Source of the DNA: Pseudomonadota bacterium | Lineage (GTDB): Bacteria; Pseudomonadota; Alphaproteobacteria; Rhizobiales; Xanthobacteraceae | NCBI GenBank assembly: GCA_023435725.1 | Contig: JAEYRD010000069.1 | Span: 7,965 to 71,964 of the forward strand | Reading direction: 5' to 3' | DNA: 64,000 nt | Shown here: positions 1-8,419 of the stretch, piece after piece | Position numbering within the stretch: position 1 is the stretch's first letter | Layout of the letters: each line of letters starts with the position of its first letter | Translations under genes and position numbers: made by a program | The notes under the pieces: model-generated | What the model saw: the letters and a program-made list of their open reading frames with translations, nothing else | What the model was told of the DNA's origin: nothing | The model's database searches: none

Positions 1-173
1 AGGGCGGAGAAGGCGTGGTGATCGGGCATCGCGGACCTCAAATGCTTTGAGCGAACGCTCCGATCAATACGCTTCAAATTCTAAGGACCAGGCCGGCGAG
101 CGGATCGGATTGTCGGCGCCTGCGACACCACCGATTAACCAAAGCCCTTGACGCTCTTCTCTGGTCATAATAC

Positions 174-195
174 TGGTCTGACCAAGATCAGACCA
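174..195. promoter_or_regulatory. Probable GntR/FadR-type operator
   Basis: The segment contains an exact 8-bp inverted repeat, TGGTCTGA (174-181) and TCAGACCA (188-195). Its left part, TGGTCTGACCA (174-184), fits the TNGTNNNACNA pattern known for FadR-subfamily GntR regulators. It lies 12 bp upstream of the start of the GntR gene at 208, so autoregulation and control of the downstream operon are likely. A weak TTGACG-like -35 at 148-153 with 17-bp spacing to 171-176 would place the operator over the -10 region. Binding itself is inferred. Confidence 0.6.
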
Positions 196-207
196 AAAGA
201 GACAGGG

Positions 208-948
208 ATGGAGCTCAAGCGGGCCGCCGAAGGCGAAAAAGGGTTCGAGAAGGTGTTCGCCTTCTTGCGCGAGCGCCTGCTCGCGGGCTCGCTCAAGCCC
301 GGCGACCGCCTGATCTCCGAACGCGAGCTTGCCACCCAACTCGGCGTCAGCCGGCCGATCGTCCGCGAGGCGCTACGCGCCCTCACCGTGCTCGGCATCG
401 TCGAGATCCGCGACCGCATCGGCACGGTCGTGACGCGGCCGGACGTTTCTGTTCTGAATGACTTCTTCACCTTCGCGCTGGCCCAGCAGGCGGACATGCT
501 CGACGACGTCATGCAGGCGCGCGTCGCTATCGAATGCCAGGCGATCCGGCTCGCCTGCGAACGCGCCAACATTGCCGATTTCGAACGCCTGCAGCGCGCA
601 CTTGCGAAGATCGGGGAGACGATCGACGAGGCAGACGCCGGCGGCATGGCCGACTTCGAATTCCATCGCGCCATCGTCGTGGCATCGCATTCGGAGACGC
701 TGACGGTTCTGCACAGTTCGATGGCGGGCCTGCTGACGCATTCGCATCGCAGCCGTCGCGAACTGGTGCAGGCCTTTCCGTCGATGAAGACGTATCTGAT
801 CGACGATCACCGGCGCATCTTCGAAGCTGTCATCGCGCGCGATCCGGAGCGGGCGGACGCGACGTTGCGCAAGCATTTTGCCATCGGCGACGAATACCGG
901 CGACGCGCCCTCGTCGGCGACATGGACAAGACGAGCGCCTCACGCTGA
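208..948 (+). CDS. GntR family (FadR/FCD subfamily) transcriptional regulator
   Basis: A 246-residue DNA-binding regulator. The N-terminal winged helix (about residues 12-80) carries the typical SERELA..LGVSR..VREALR helix-turn-helix. The C-terminal FCD ligand domain keeps the metal/ligand residues in FEFHRAIV, DDHRRIFEAV and RKHF. FCD proteins usually respond to carboxylates or sugar acids. The ATG at 208 is preferred over an upstream TTG at 148 because GAGACAGGG precedes it and the conserved domain begins just after it. It stands first in a co-directional run with a dehydrogenase, an ABC importer and rpiB, with 54 bp to the next gene, and is the obvious local regulator. The effector is unknown. 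Confidence 0.9.
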   Translation: MELKRAAEGEKGFEKVFAFLRERLLAGSLKPGDRLISERELATQLGVSRPIVREALRALTVLGIVEIRDRIGTVVTRPDVSVLNDFFTFALAQQADMLDDVMQARVAIECQAIRLACERANIADFERLQRALAKIGETIDEADAGGMADFEFHRAIVVASHSETLTVLHSSMAGLLTHSHRSRRELVQAFPSMKTYLIDDHRRIFEAVIARDPERADATLRKHFAIGDEYRRRALVGDMDKTSASR

Positions 949-1002
949 TCGCGGCGAGCCAAGCCAACAAGAGACAAATCAACCAAGAAACGGGCTGATA
1001 AC

Positions 1003-1902
1003 ATGGGACGGAACGACAAGGGCAATGTTGGCTTCATCGGCATCGGGACGATGGGCCGCGAGATGGTCCGCAATCTTCTGATGGCCGGGCACTCGGTTCG
1101 TGTCTTCGATCTCAACGAGGCCGCACAGGCCGACAGCGTCAAGGAAGGCGCCGGGCGCGCCAAGAGTCCGGCCGATGCAGCGCAAGGCGCCGACATCGTC
1201 ATCACGATGCTGCCCGACACGCCCCATGTCGAGGCAACCATTTATGGCGAGCACGGCCTCCTGAAGTCTCCTCCACCCGGCAAGCTCATTGTCGACATGA
1301 GCACGATCTCGCCGGTCGCCGTCCGCCGCATCTACGCCGACCTGCAAAAGGCCGCCGTCAGCTTCATCGACGCGCCGGTCTCGGGCGGGCCGGTGGGCGC
1401 CAAGAACGCCGCGCTCTCGATCATGGCCGGCGGCGATGCGGCCGCGTTCGCGCAGGCTGAACCGTTCTTCCGCGCGGTGGGCACGACCATCACGCATGTC
1501 GGCGCGTCCGGCGCCGGCCAGACCGTGAAACTCTGCAATCAACTCATCTGCGGCATCAACATTCAGGCGATCTGCGAGGCGCTCGCACTGGGACGCGCCT
1601 CGGGTGTCGATCTCAACTTGCTCCGCCGGGTGCTGCTCGGCGGCTCGGCAGCGTCGTGGATGCTGGACAAGCTCGGCCCCTCCATGATCGAGGGCGACGT
1701 TGGCGCCGGCTTCCGCATCGACCTGATGTTGAAGGACCTCCGCCTAGTGCAGGAACATGCGCAAGCGCTGAGCGTGCCTTTGCCCGGCACCGCGCTCGTC
1801 ACCAGCCAATATGTCGATGCACGCGCGCACGGAGAAGGAAACAACGGCAATCAGGCGCTGTTCCGCGTCTATGACCGCATGACCAACAAGGTGACCGGCT
1901 GA
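1003..1902 (+). CDS. NAD(P)-dependent beta-hydroxyacid dehydrogenase (3-hydroxyisobutyrate / tartronate semialdehyde reductase family)
   Basis: A 299-residue cytoplasmic oxidoreductase. The Rossmann motif GFIGIGTMG sits at residues 10-18, the substrate signature DAPVSGGPVGA at 123-133, and the catalytic lysine is K176 in GAGQTVKLCNQ. This is the GarR/GlxR/MmsB fold, which reversibly oxidises 3-hydroxy acids such as 3-hydroxyisobutyrate, D-glycerate or L-serine-like compounds. The acidic residue after beta-2 (VFDLNE) suggests NAD preference, which is inferred. It lies between a GntR regulator and an ABC importer, so it probably acts on the imported compound or a derivative. The sequence alone does not fix the substrate. 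Confidence 0.88.
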   Translation: MGRNDKGNVGFIGIGTMGREMVRNLLMAGHSVRVFDLNEAAQADSVKEGAGRAKSPADAAQGADIVITMLPDTPHVEATIYGEHGLLKSPPPGKLIVDMSTISPVAVRRIYADLQKAAVSFIDAPVSGGPVGAKNAALSIMAGGDAAAFAQAEPFFRAVGTTITHVGASGAGQTVKLCNQLICGINIQAICEALALGRASGVDLNLLRRVLLGGSAASWMLDKLGPSMIEGDVGAGFRIDLMLKDLRLVQEHAQALSVPLPGTALVTSQYVDARAHGEGNNGNQALFRVYDRMTNKVTG

Positions 1903-1912
1903 CCCGACGGCG

Positions 1913-2596
1913 ATGAGCCTTCAACTCGACTTTCCCGCAGTGCTGGAGCGTTGGCCGAGTTTTCTCGCCGGCGCCGCCCTCACGCTGGAGCTGGCAGCCT
2001 TCGCGACGGTGCTCGGCGCCCTCCTCGGCACGCTCGCGGCGGTCGGGCGCGGCATGCACAACGCGCTGATCTCGCGCGCCTGCAGAGTCTACGTCGAGGC
2101 CATCCGCAACACGCCGCTGCTGGTGCAGATCTTCCTGGTCTATTTCGGCCTCGCCAGCCTGGGGCTGAAACTGTCCGCCTTCACGGTGGCCGTGGCCGCG
2201 CTGACGATCAATGTCGGCGCCTACACCGCCGAGATCATGCGCGCCGGTTTCGAGGCGATCCCGCGCGGACAGATCGAGGCTGCCGAAGGGCTGGCACTGT
2301 CGCGCCTCCAGATCTACTGGCACATCATCCTGCTGCCTGCGATCGAGAAGGTCTATCCGGCGCTGACCAGCCAGTTCGTGCTGTTGATGCTGGCCTCCTC
2401 GGTCTGCTCGCAGATCTCGGCCGAGGAGCTCACGGCCGTCGCCAACTACATTCAGTCGGATACCTACCGGGCGTTCGAGACCTACATCATCGTCGCCGTG
2501 CTCTACGTCATCCTGTCGCTGGTGATGCGCGCGGGCTTCTGGGGCCTTGGCCTCGTGCTGTTTCCGCGCCGGCGCCGGCTCGGCACACCGCTGTGA
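1913..2596 (+). CDS. Polar amino acid-type ABC transporter permease 1
   Basis: A 227-residue inner-membrane permease of the HisM/HisQ/GlnP family. It has several hydrophobic segments and the cytoplasmic EAA loop (EAAEGLALSRLQIYWHIILL, about residues 123-142), which contacts the ATPase. The conserved FAM motif region AIRNTPLLVQIFLVYFGL is typical of this importer class. It starts 10 bp after the dehydrogenase gene and ends 1 bp before the second permease, so the two are certainly co-transcribed. The pair should form a heterodimeric channel. Substrate class is inferred from family only, because these importers also carry opines and hydroxy/amino acids. Confidence 0.93.
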   Translation: MSLQLDFPAVLERWPSFLAGAALTLELAAFATVLGALLGTLAAVGRGMHNALISRACRVYVEAIRNTPLLVQIFLVYFGLASLGLKLSAFTVAVAALTINVGAYTAEIMRAGFEAIPRGQIEAAEGLALSRLQIYWHIILLPAIEKVYPALTSQFVLLMLASSVCSQISAEELTAVANYIQSDTYRAFETYIIVAVLYVILSLVMRAGFWGLGLVLFPRRRRLGTPL

Positions 2597-2597
2597 G

Positions 2598-3272
2598 ATG
2601 ACCATGGGCGGACATCTCAACATCAATCATTTGATGTTCCTCGGCCAGGGCGCGCTGTGGACGATGGGACTGTCCGTGATCGCATTGATCGGCGGGGGCA
2701 TCGTCGGCTTCGTGATTGCACTCGCGCGGATCTCGCCGCTCAAATCGGTACGGCTCGCCAGCGCCGTCTATGTTCAGCTCGTTCAAGGCACACCGCTGCT
2801 CGTCATCCTCTTTCTCGGCTATTTCGGCCTCGCCGCAATCGGATTCCAGGTCTCGCCGCTTGCCGCCGCTGGAGCCTCCCTCACGCTCTATGTCGCCGCC
2901 TATCTAGGCGAGATCTGGCGCGGCTGCATCGAGTCCGTGCCGAAGCCGCAATGGGAAGCCGCCGAAGGCCTCGCGCTGAGCCGGACCCAGCGCATGATGA
3001 AGGTGATCCTGCCGCAGGCGATCCGCATCGCGACGCCGCCCACCGTCGGCTTCATGGTGCAGATCATCAAGAACACTTCGCTCGCCTCCGTCGTCGGCTT
3101 CGTCGAGCTGATGCGCTCGGGCCAGATCGTCAACAACTCGCTGTTCGAGCCGTTCATCATCTACGCCATCATCGCCGTCGTTTATTTCGCCATGTGCTAT
3201 CCCCTGTCGCTGTTCAGCCAGAGGCTGGAACGGCGGATGGGGCGCGGCAGGTCCAACCTCGCGCCAGCCTGA
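2598..3272 (+). CDS. Polar amino acid-type ABC transporter permease 2
   Basis: A 224-residue second permease of the HisM/GlnP family, with the signature VQLVQGTPLLVILFLGYFGL and the EAA loop EAAEGLALSRTQRMMKVILP. I chose ATG 2598, one base after the stop of the preceding permease. The frame is open further upstream, but that stretch only overlaps the previous gene and is not family-like. An ATG two codons further in (2604) is an alternative start. The ATPase gene follows directly, with the stop at 3272 and its ATG at 3274. Together the genes form a complete importer. Confidence 0.92.
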   Translation: MTMGGHLNINHLMFLGQGALWTMGLSVIALIGGGIVGFVIALARISPLKSVRLASAVYVQLVQGTPLLVILFLGYFGLAAIGFQVSPLAAAGASLTLYVAAYLGEIWRGCIESVPKPQWEAAEGLALSRTQRMMKVILPQAIRIATPPTVGFMVQIIKNTSLASVVGFVELMRSGQIVNNSLFEPFIIYAIIAVVYFAMCYPLSLFSQRLERRMGRGRSNLAPA

Positions 3273-3273
3273 C

Positions 3274-4032
3274 ATGCAGCAGAACCCCTCCCCCTCCGAA
3301 CCGATCGTGTCGCTCCGCGACGTGCAGAAGAGCTTTGGCCCGCTCCGCGTGCTCGATGGCGTCTCCTTTGCCGTCGAGCGCGGCGAAGTTCTGACGCTCA
3401 TCGGCCGCTCTGGCTCCGGCAAGAGCACGGCGCTGCGCTGCATCGACCGTTTCGAGAAGGTCGACGGCGGCGAAATCGTCGTTTGCGGGCATCGGGTCGA
3501 CCGTCCGGACGTCGATCTGCGTGCGCTCCGCCAGGACGTCGGCATCGTCTTCCAGAGCTACAATCTGTTTCCGCACCTCACGATCGAGCAGAACATCACC
3601 CTCGCCCCCTGCGCGGTGAAAGGTATGGCTGCGTCGCAGGCCAGGGACCTCGCGCGCAAGGTGCTGGCGCAGGTCGGGCTCGAGGAGAAACTGCACGCCT
3701 ATCCCGAGCAACTCTCGGGCGGCCAGCAGCAGCGCGCGGCGATCGCCCGCTCGCTCGCCATGCAGCCGAAGGTCATGCTGTTCGACGAAGTCACCTCGGC
3801 GCTCGATCCCGAGCTCACCGCCGAGGTGCTGAAGGTGATCGAGCAACTGGCGGCTGACGGCATGACCATGGTGATGGTCACCCACGAGATGGGTTTTGCC
3901 AAAGGCATCGCCGACCGGATCGTCTTCATGCATCGCGGCAAGGTCCACGAGACCGGACCCGCCTCGATCCTGACATCGCCAACGACGCCCGAGCTCATGC
4001 AGTTCGTCGGCACAGGAAACCTGAAATCATAA
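3274..4032 (+). CDS. Amino acid ABC transporter ATP-binding protein
   Basis: A 252-residue ATPase of the GlnQ/HisP type, energising the two permeases. It has Walker A GRSGSGKST at residues 44-52, the Q-loop in VFQSYNLFPH, the ABC signature LSGGQQQR at 147-154, Walker B VMLFDEVTSALD at 167-178, and the H-loop in VTHEMGFA. The usual DEPTSALD is here DEVTSALD, a mild variation that leaves the catalytic glutamate in place. The gene is tightly packed between permease 2 (1 bp gap) and the binding protein (19 bp gap). Confidence 0.95.
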   Translation: MQQNPSPSEPIVSLRDVQKSFGPLRVLDGVSFAVERGEVLTLIGRSGSGKSTALRCIDRFEKVDGGEIVVCGHRVDRPDVDLRALRQDVGIVFQSYNLFPHLTIEQNITLAPCAVKGMAASQARDLARKVLAQVGLEEKLHAYPEQLSGGQQQRAAIARSLAMQPKVMLFDEVTSALDPELTAEVLKVIEQLAADGMTMVMVTHEMGFAKGIADRIVFMHRGKVHETGPASILTSPTTPELMQFVGTGNLKS

Positions 4033-4051
4033 CAGGAGAGGAGAACCAGGG

Positions 4052-4846
4052 ATGACAAACAAGAAACTGCTCGGAGCAGCGGCAACGCTGTGCGGCCTCG
4101 TGATGATGGCCGCCACGCCGGCATCGGCCGACCTGCTCGACGACATCATGCAGGCCAAGAAGATTCGCATCTCGACGGACGTCGCCATTCCGCCCTCGGG
4201 CATGATGGACAGCAGCATGAAGCCAACCGGCTCCGACGTCGAAGTGGCGCAGTTGCTCGCCAAGGATTGGGGGCTCGAGCTCGAATTCATCCAGACCACC
4301 GGCGCGACCCGTATCCCCAACGTCCTGACCGGCAAAGCAGACATCATCATTTCGACCCTGTCGGTGACCCCGGATCGCGCCAAGGTGATCGATTTCACCA
4401 AGCGCTACGCGACGCTGCAATCGGACATCGGCTGCCTGAAGTCGTCGACCGTGAAGGATTGGCCCGAGCTGAAAGACAAGTCGATCGGCGTCTCGCGCGG
4501 CACGACGCAGGATACGGCCTTGTCCAACATGAAGGACAAGGACCTCAAGATCGCCCGCTACGATGACGACGCCACCATGGTGACGGCGGCCGTCTCCGGC
4601 CAGGTCGACTGCGTCGGCTCGTCCGCGACGATCATCAACCAGATCGGCGTGAAGAATCCGGCCCGCGTCTTCGAGTCCCGGATTCCGCTGGCGACCTTCG
4701 ACCTCGCCATCGGCCTGAAGAAGGGCGAGCAGCGCCTGATGGACAAGCTCAACGCCTGGATCGCCGAGAACGTCAAGAACGGCAAGCTCAACGCGATCTA
4801 CAAGAAGTTCCACGGCGTCGAGCTGCCGCCCGACATGCGTGGCTGA
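4052..4846 (+). CDS. Periplasmic substrate-binding protein of the ABC importer (SBP_bac_3)
   Basis: A 264-residue periplasmic solute-binding protein. A Sec signal peptide ends in TPASA (cleavage after about residue 26). The mature protein has the bilobed family-3 layout with the signatures DVEVAQLLAKDWGLELEFIQ, ADIIISTLSVTPDRAKVIDFT and SIGVSRGTTQDTAL. AGGAGAGGAG (4033-4042) provides a strong ribosome site. It is the last transporter gene, and a perfect hairpin follows the stop, separating it from rpiB. The ligand is not predictable here. The neighbouring hydroxyacid dehydrogenase and sugar-phosphate isomerase argue against a plain amino acid. Confidence 0.92.
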   Translation: MTNKKLLGAAATLCGLVMMAATPASADLLDDIMQAKKIRISTDVAIPPSGMMDSSMKPTGSDVEVAQLLAKDWGLELEFIQTTGATRIPNVLTGKADIIISTLSVTPDRAKVIDFTKRYATLQSDIGCLKSSTVKDWPELKDKSIGVSRGTTQDTALSNMKDKDLKIARYDDDATMVTAAVSGQVDCVGSSATIINQIGVKNPARVFESRIPLATFDLAIGLKKGEQRLMDKLNAWIAENVKNGKLNAIYKKFHGVELPPDMRG

Positions 4847-4857
4847 ACCACATAGAA

Positions 4858-4888
4858 ACCGTGACAGTCGTTTTCCGGCTGTCACGGT
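4858..4888 (+). terminator. Intercistronic hairpin between binding protein and rpiB
   Basis: A perfect 10-bp stem, ACCGTGACAG (4858-4867) with CTGTCACGGT (4879-4888), around an 11-nt loop. It lies 11 bp after the binding-protein stop and has no T-run. It is more likely an mRNA-stabilising or attenuating stem that raises binding-protein expression relative to rpiB than a full terminator. Confidence 0.55.
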
Positions 4889-4916
4889 CAATGCAAATTC
4901 CAAAGAAGGAAATCAT

Positions 4917-5363
4917 ATGCGCCTCGTCATCGGATCCGACCACGCCGGCTGGCCGCTCAAGCAAACCGTCATCGATCACATCCGCAGCCTTGGCCACGAC
5001 GTCGTCGATGTCGGCTCCTATGACGACAAGCCGGTGGATTTCCCCGACATTGCGCGGGCCGTGGCGCAGAAGGTGACTTCGGGCGAAGCAGCCCGGGGCA
5101 TCATGGTGTGCGGTACCGGCGTCGGCGCTTCCATCGCGGCCAACAAGATGAAGGGTATCCGCGCCGCGGTCTGCCACGACATCCATTCCGCCCACCAGAG
5201 CGTCGAGCACGACGACGTCAACGTCATGTGCATCGGCGCGCAGATCGTCGGCGCCTGGCTCGCCGTCGATCTGGTCTCGTCCTATCTCTCGGCCGAATTC
5301 TCGACGGACGAGGATTTCCGCCGCCGCGTGGAGAAGTTGCGCGTCATGGACGAGCAAGGCTGA
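4917..5363 (+). CDS. rpiB: RpiB/LacAB family sugar-phosphate isomerase
   Basis: A 148-residue isomerase of the ribose-5-phosphate isomerase B family. It opens with the family start MRLVIGSDHAG, and the catalytic cysteine is C65 in VCGTGVGASIAANK. The ATG at 4917 follows AAGGAAATCAT. An open extension upstream is not family-like and would overlap the hairpin. RpiB paralogues in catabolic operons can isomerise tetrose or other pentose phosphates (EryI, DerI, LerI types). The motif EHDDVNVM here, where E. coli RpiB has HNDAN, hints at an altered substrate, but this is inference. It closes the operon headed by the GntR regulator. Confidence 0.88.
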   Translation: MRLVIGSDHAGWPLKQTVIDHIRSLGHDVVDVGSYDDKPVDFPDIARAVAQKVTSGEAARGIMVCGTGVGASIAANKMKGIRAAVCHDIHSAHQSVEHDDVNVMCIGAQIVGAWLAVDLVSSYLSAEFSTDEDFRRRVEKLRVMDEQG

Positions 5364-5386
5364 CGGCCGCACTGCTGCTCATCTTC

Positions 5387-5502
5387 CGTCATTGGGAGCC
5401 AACGGGTCCGCGCGAAGCGCGGCCCGATGACAGGCTCCGCGAAGCGATCCAGAGTCTTTCCGCGGCGACAGTCTGGATTGCTTCGCTACGCTCGCAATGA
5501 CG
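5387..5502. repeat. Palindromic extragenic repeat, copy 1
   Basis: This intergenic element begins CGTCATTGGGAGC and ends CGCAATGACG, so its ends are inverted. It carries the inner inverted pair ATCCAGA / TCTGGAT around a CCGCGG-containing loop. Related copies lie at 42765-42850 and 44647-44727. It holds no convincing reading frame. I recognise this type from memory as a multi-copy Bradyrhizobium repeat. Confidence 0.8.
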
Positions 5503-5618
5503 AAGCTTAAGCAATTTCGCGCGAAATTCCCCAATATCGTCCTGGCGAATATTTGGCAGCCCCATTCACCCGTACCACTCCCTCCGGCTAGACTGCTCCG
5601 ATTCCAGGAGTTCCGTCC

Positions 5619-6344
5619 TTGGCCTTCCTGTTCGTCCTCACCGTCGGCCTCATCGCCGGCACCATCTCAGGCATCGTCGGCACCGGATCGTCGATCATGC
5701 TGATGCCGGTGCTGGTCTATGCCTATGGGCCGAAGGAAGCCGTGCCGATCATGGCGGTCGCCTCCGTGATGGCGAACTTCTCGCGGATCCTGGCCTGGTG
5801 GCGCGAGGTCGACTGGCGGGCCTGCGCGACCTATTCGGTCACGGGCATTCCGGCCGCAGCGCTCGGCGCGCGCACGCTGCTGGCGTTGCCCTCGCACACC
5901 GTCGATCTCGCCATCGGCATCTTCCTGATCGCGATGGTGCCGCTGCGGCATTGGCTGGCGCGGCACGATCTCAAGGCCAATCTCTGGCATCTTGCGATCG
6001 GCGGGGCCATCATCGGTTATCTCACCGGCATCGTCGTCTCGACGGGCCCGCTCAGTGTACCGCTGTTCCTGTTCTACGGCCTTAGCAGAGGTGCGTTCCT
6101 CGCAACCGAGGCCGCCTCCTCGCTCGGCCTCTACTTCGCGAAATCCGTGACCTTCGAGCGTTTCGGCGCGCTGACCGGCGACGTCTTCATCAAGGGCCTG
6201 ATCGCAGGCTCCTCGCTGATGGCAGGCGCCTTCATCGCCAAACGCTTCGTGCTGCACCTCAAGCCGGACATGTTCCGCCTGGTAATGGACGCGATCATGA
6301 TCGCGGCCGGCCTCTCCATGCTCTGGAATGCGACGCAGCCGTGA
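5619..6344 (+). CDS. TauE/SafE family membrane transporter (sulfite exporter family)
   Basis: A 241-residue polytopic inner-membrane protein. The N-terminal segment has the TauE/SafE signature (GLIAGTISGIVGTGSSIMLM), and a second half-repeat follows with AIGGAIIGYLTGIVVSTGPL. The family exports sulfite, sulfoacetate and other organosulfur anions, or is of unknown substrate. The start is a TTG at 5619, supported by AGGAG 8 bp upstream; no ATG fits the N-terminus. It is convergent with the GGDEF-EAL gene (11 bp apart) and follows a palindromic repeat, so it is probably transcribed alone. Confidence 0.85.
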   Translation: MAFLFVLTVGLIAGTISGIVGTGSSIMLMPVLVYAYGPKEAVPIMAVASVMANFSRILAWWREVDWRACATYSVTGIPAAALGARTLLALPSHTVDLAIGIFLIAMVPLRHWLARHDLKANLWHLAIGGAIIGYLTGIVVSTGPLSVPLFLFYGLSRGAFLATEAASSLGLYFAKSVTFERFGALTGDVFIKGLIAGSSLMAGAFIAKRFVLHLKPDMFRLVMDAIMIAAGLSMLWNATQP

Positions 6345-6355
6345 TCGCGCAGCGC

Positions 6356-8419
6356 TCAGGCGGCAAATTCGGGTGCGATCGATGGGCTGTCGGCGAGAAC
6401 GACACTCACGGGCCCCGCCTCGAGCCACTGCAGCACCGCCTCGAGCGGCTGCGGATGCTGGTAGAGGAAGCCCTGTCCGAGCCTCACGCCCATCTCGCGC
6501 ACGGCCCGCGCCTGCTCGGCGCGCTCGACGCCTTCCGCGACAAGCGTTAGCCCCAATGTGCCCGCGAGCGATGCGATGACGCCGACGATCGCCTTGTCTT
6601 CTGCGCTGCCCGGGATCTCGCTGATGAAGGCCTTGTCGATCTTGACCTTGTCCAGCGGGAAACGCCTGAGATGGGCGAGCGAGCTGTAGCCCGTGCCGAA
6701 ATCGTCGAGCGCAATGGTCGCGCCGAGACGCCGCAGGCCGTGCAACGTCTCGGACGCGCTGGCGATGTTGTTGATCAGCGATCCCTCGGTGATCTCGAGC
6801 TCCAGCGATGAGGCCGCGACTCCGAAGCGCGCGCAGGTCGCGCGCAGCTCGACGGCGAACGAATGGTCCGCAAGCTCGGACGGCGGCAGGTTGATCGCGA
6901 TCCGGATCTGCGGCTTGCCGGCGGCAGCCAGGCGTTGCAGCGCGCGGCAGGCGTCAGTCAGCACATAGCGGGTCAGCCTTGCGTTATTGCCGCTGCGCTC
7001 GATCAGCGGCAGGAACTCGCCGGGACCGATCAAGCCATGCTCGGGATGGCGCCAGCGAATGAGCGCCTCCAGGCCGACGACGGCATGGCTCTCGAGGTCG
7101 ACCTGGCTCTGGTACCAGACCTCGAACTGCCCATCGGAGAAGCCGGTGGAAATGGCGAGTTCAAGATCGCGGCGGCGGCGGTAGTCGCGTTGAAGCGCTT
7201 CATCCAGCACGGCAACGGTGCCGGGCGCCTTGCTCTTGGCATGGTAGAGCGCGATGTCCGCGAGCGCCGGCAGATGCGACAGCTCGGGATCGCCGGCGCG
7301 GCGTACGGCAAGGCCAATGCTGGCGCGTGGCACGACCTGCTTGTCGTGCAGCAGGATCGGATCAGAAATCGCATCCAGCAGCTGACGCGCGAACGCCTGC
7401 GCGGTCGCGGCATTGCTGACCTCGGGACGGATGACGACGAATTCGTCGCCGCCGAGCCGCGCGACCCAATCTTCGGGTTCTACCGCGTGACGAAGACGCT
7501 CGGAAATGTGAACGAGGAACTTGTCGCCGGCGTCATGCCCGAAGGTGTCGTTGATGCCCTTGAAGTCGTCGAGATCGATGAAGCAGAAGGCAATCAGGGA
7601 GTCCGGCGAACCGGCATCGCGGCTCAAGGTCACCAGGCGCTCGGACAACGAGCGGCGATTGGGCAGCCCCGTGAGCGGATCGTGCGAGGCCATGTGCCCG
7701 AGCCGGTCCAGCGCGCCCGACGTCGTGTGCTGCATGGCATTGAAGGCATGTGCGAGCTGTCCGAATTCGTTCGACGACCTGATTTCCGCCGGATAGGCGC
7801 GGCCATCCTGCTTGCTGCGCTGGATTGCAGACATGATTGCCGCGAGCGGCTTGCCGATGAAGATGTTCGCCGAGATCCTCATCGCGACCATCGTCGCGAG
7901 CGTTGCGAGCAGGCCGACGACGAGCAGCAGCAGCAGCCGGCTGCCGGTGTCGGCGTAGATCGTCGCGTAGGAATAGGCGATCACGATACGGCCGGCCTCA
8001 ACGGCGATGTTGCCGTTGCGGTAGTCGATCGGACGAGAAACCTCCGAGACCGCCTGGTCCGCTGGACGCGCCACCACGCGAGCGATCGCTACGCCCGTAT
8101 CGTCATAGACGGCCACCGCAGCGATGGTCTCGTCGTGCAAGATCTCGTTGATCACGCTCGTGACCTGGTCGTAACGCATCTTCCAGAGCGGCTCGGCGAT
8201 CAACTCGGCGCGGCTCTCGGCCGTGCGGGCGATGCGCGCATCGAGCTGCCGGATCTGCGACCAGAAGCTCGAGACCTCGACGCCGGCGGAGGCGAGCAGC
8301 TGCACCACCAGCAACACCGGCACTGTGGCCCAGATCATCGCGCGGACCACCGAGCGCGAGCGTGAGGGCGCCGCCGGCGCGTTGCGGACCGGATCGATCA
8401 TGTCATCACCGCTTCGCAT
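6356..8419 (-). CDS. Membrane GGDEF-EAL protein (cyclic-di-GMP synthesis/hydrolysis)
   Basis: A 687-residue inner-membrane signalling protein. TM1 is about residues 28-47, a periplasmic sensor region spans 48-160, TM2 is 161-182, then a HAMP-like linker, a GGDEF domain with intact GGDEF at 323-327, and an EAL domain. The EAL catalytic motifs are all present: EALIRW (451-456), EITEGS, DDFGTGYSS (572-580), KIDKAF and VAEGVE. The position of the usual RxxD inhibitory site reads EPED, so product inhibition is probably absent. Its start overlaps the stop of the upstream periplasmic binding protein by one base. Translation is therefore coupled, and the binding protein is the likely ligand receptor for its periplasmic domain. 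Confidence 0.93.
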   Translation of the reverse strand: MRSGDDMIDPVRNAPAAPSRSRSVVRAMIWATVPVLLVVQLLASAGVEVSSFWSQIRQLDARIARTAESRAELIAEPLWKMRYDQVTSVINEILHDETIAAVAVYDDTGVAIARVVARPADQAVSEVSRPIDYRNGNIAVEAGRIVIAYSYATIYADTGSRLLLLLVVGLLATLATMVAMRISANIFIGKPLAAIMSAIQRSKQDGRAYPAEIRSSNEFGQLAHAFNAMQHTTSGALDRLGHMASHDPLTGLPNRRSLSERLVTLSRDAGSPDSLIAFCFIDLDDFKGINDTFGHDAGDKFLVHISERLRHAVEPEDWVARLGGDEFVVIRPEVSNAATAQAFARQLLDAISDPILLHDKQVVPRASIGLAVRRAGDPELSHLPALADIALYHAKSKAPGTVAVLDEALQRDYRRRRDLELAISTGFSDGQFEVWYQSQVDLESHAVVGLEALIRWRHPEHGLIGPGEFLPLIERSGNNARLTRYVLTDACRALQRLAAAGKPQIRIAINLPPSELADHSFAVELRATCARFGVAASSLELEITEGSLINNIASASETLHGLRRLGATIALDDFGTGYSSLAHLRRFPLDKVKIDKAFISEIPGSAEDKAIVGVIASLAGTLGLTLVAEGVERAEQARAVREMGVRLGQGFLYQHPQPLEAVLQWLEAGPVSVVLADSPSIAPEFAA

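Noticed and set aside
1..29. Possible divergent gene start on the minus strand (ATG at 29-27 with GAGG upstream)
   Set aside because: Only nine codons are inside the window, too little to support a gene.
5503..5508. Single CTTAAG word
   Set aside because: It is unpaired, without the 11-bp repeat seen at 57503 and 60150, so not counted as a regulator site.
6863..8365. 500-codon open frame antisense to the GGDEF-EAL gene
   Set aside because: Shadow of a strongly supported multi-domain protein.
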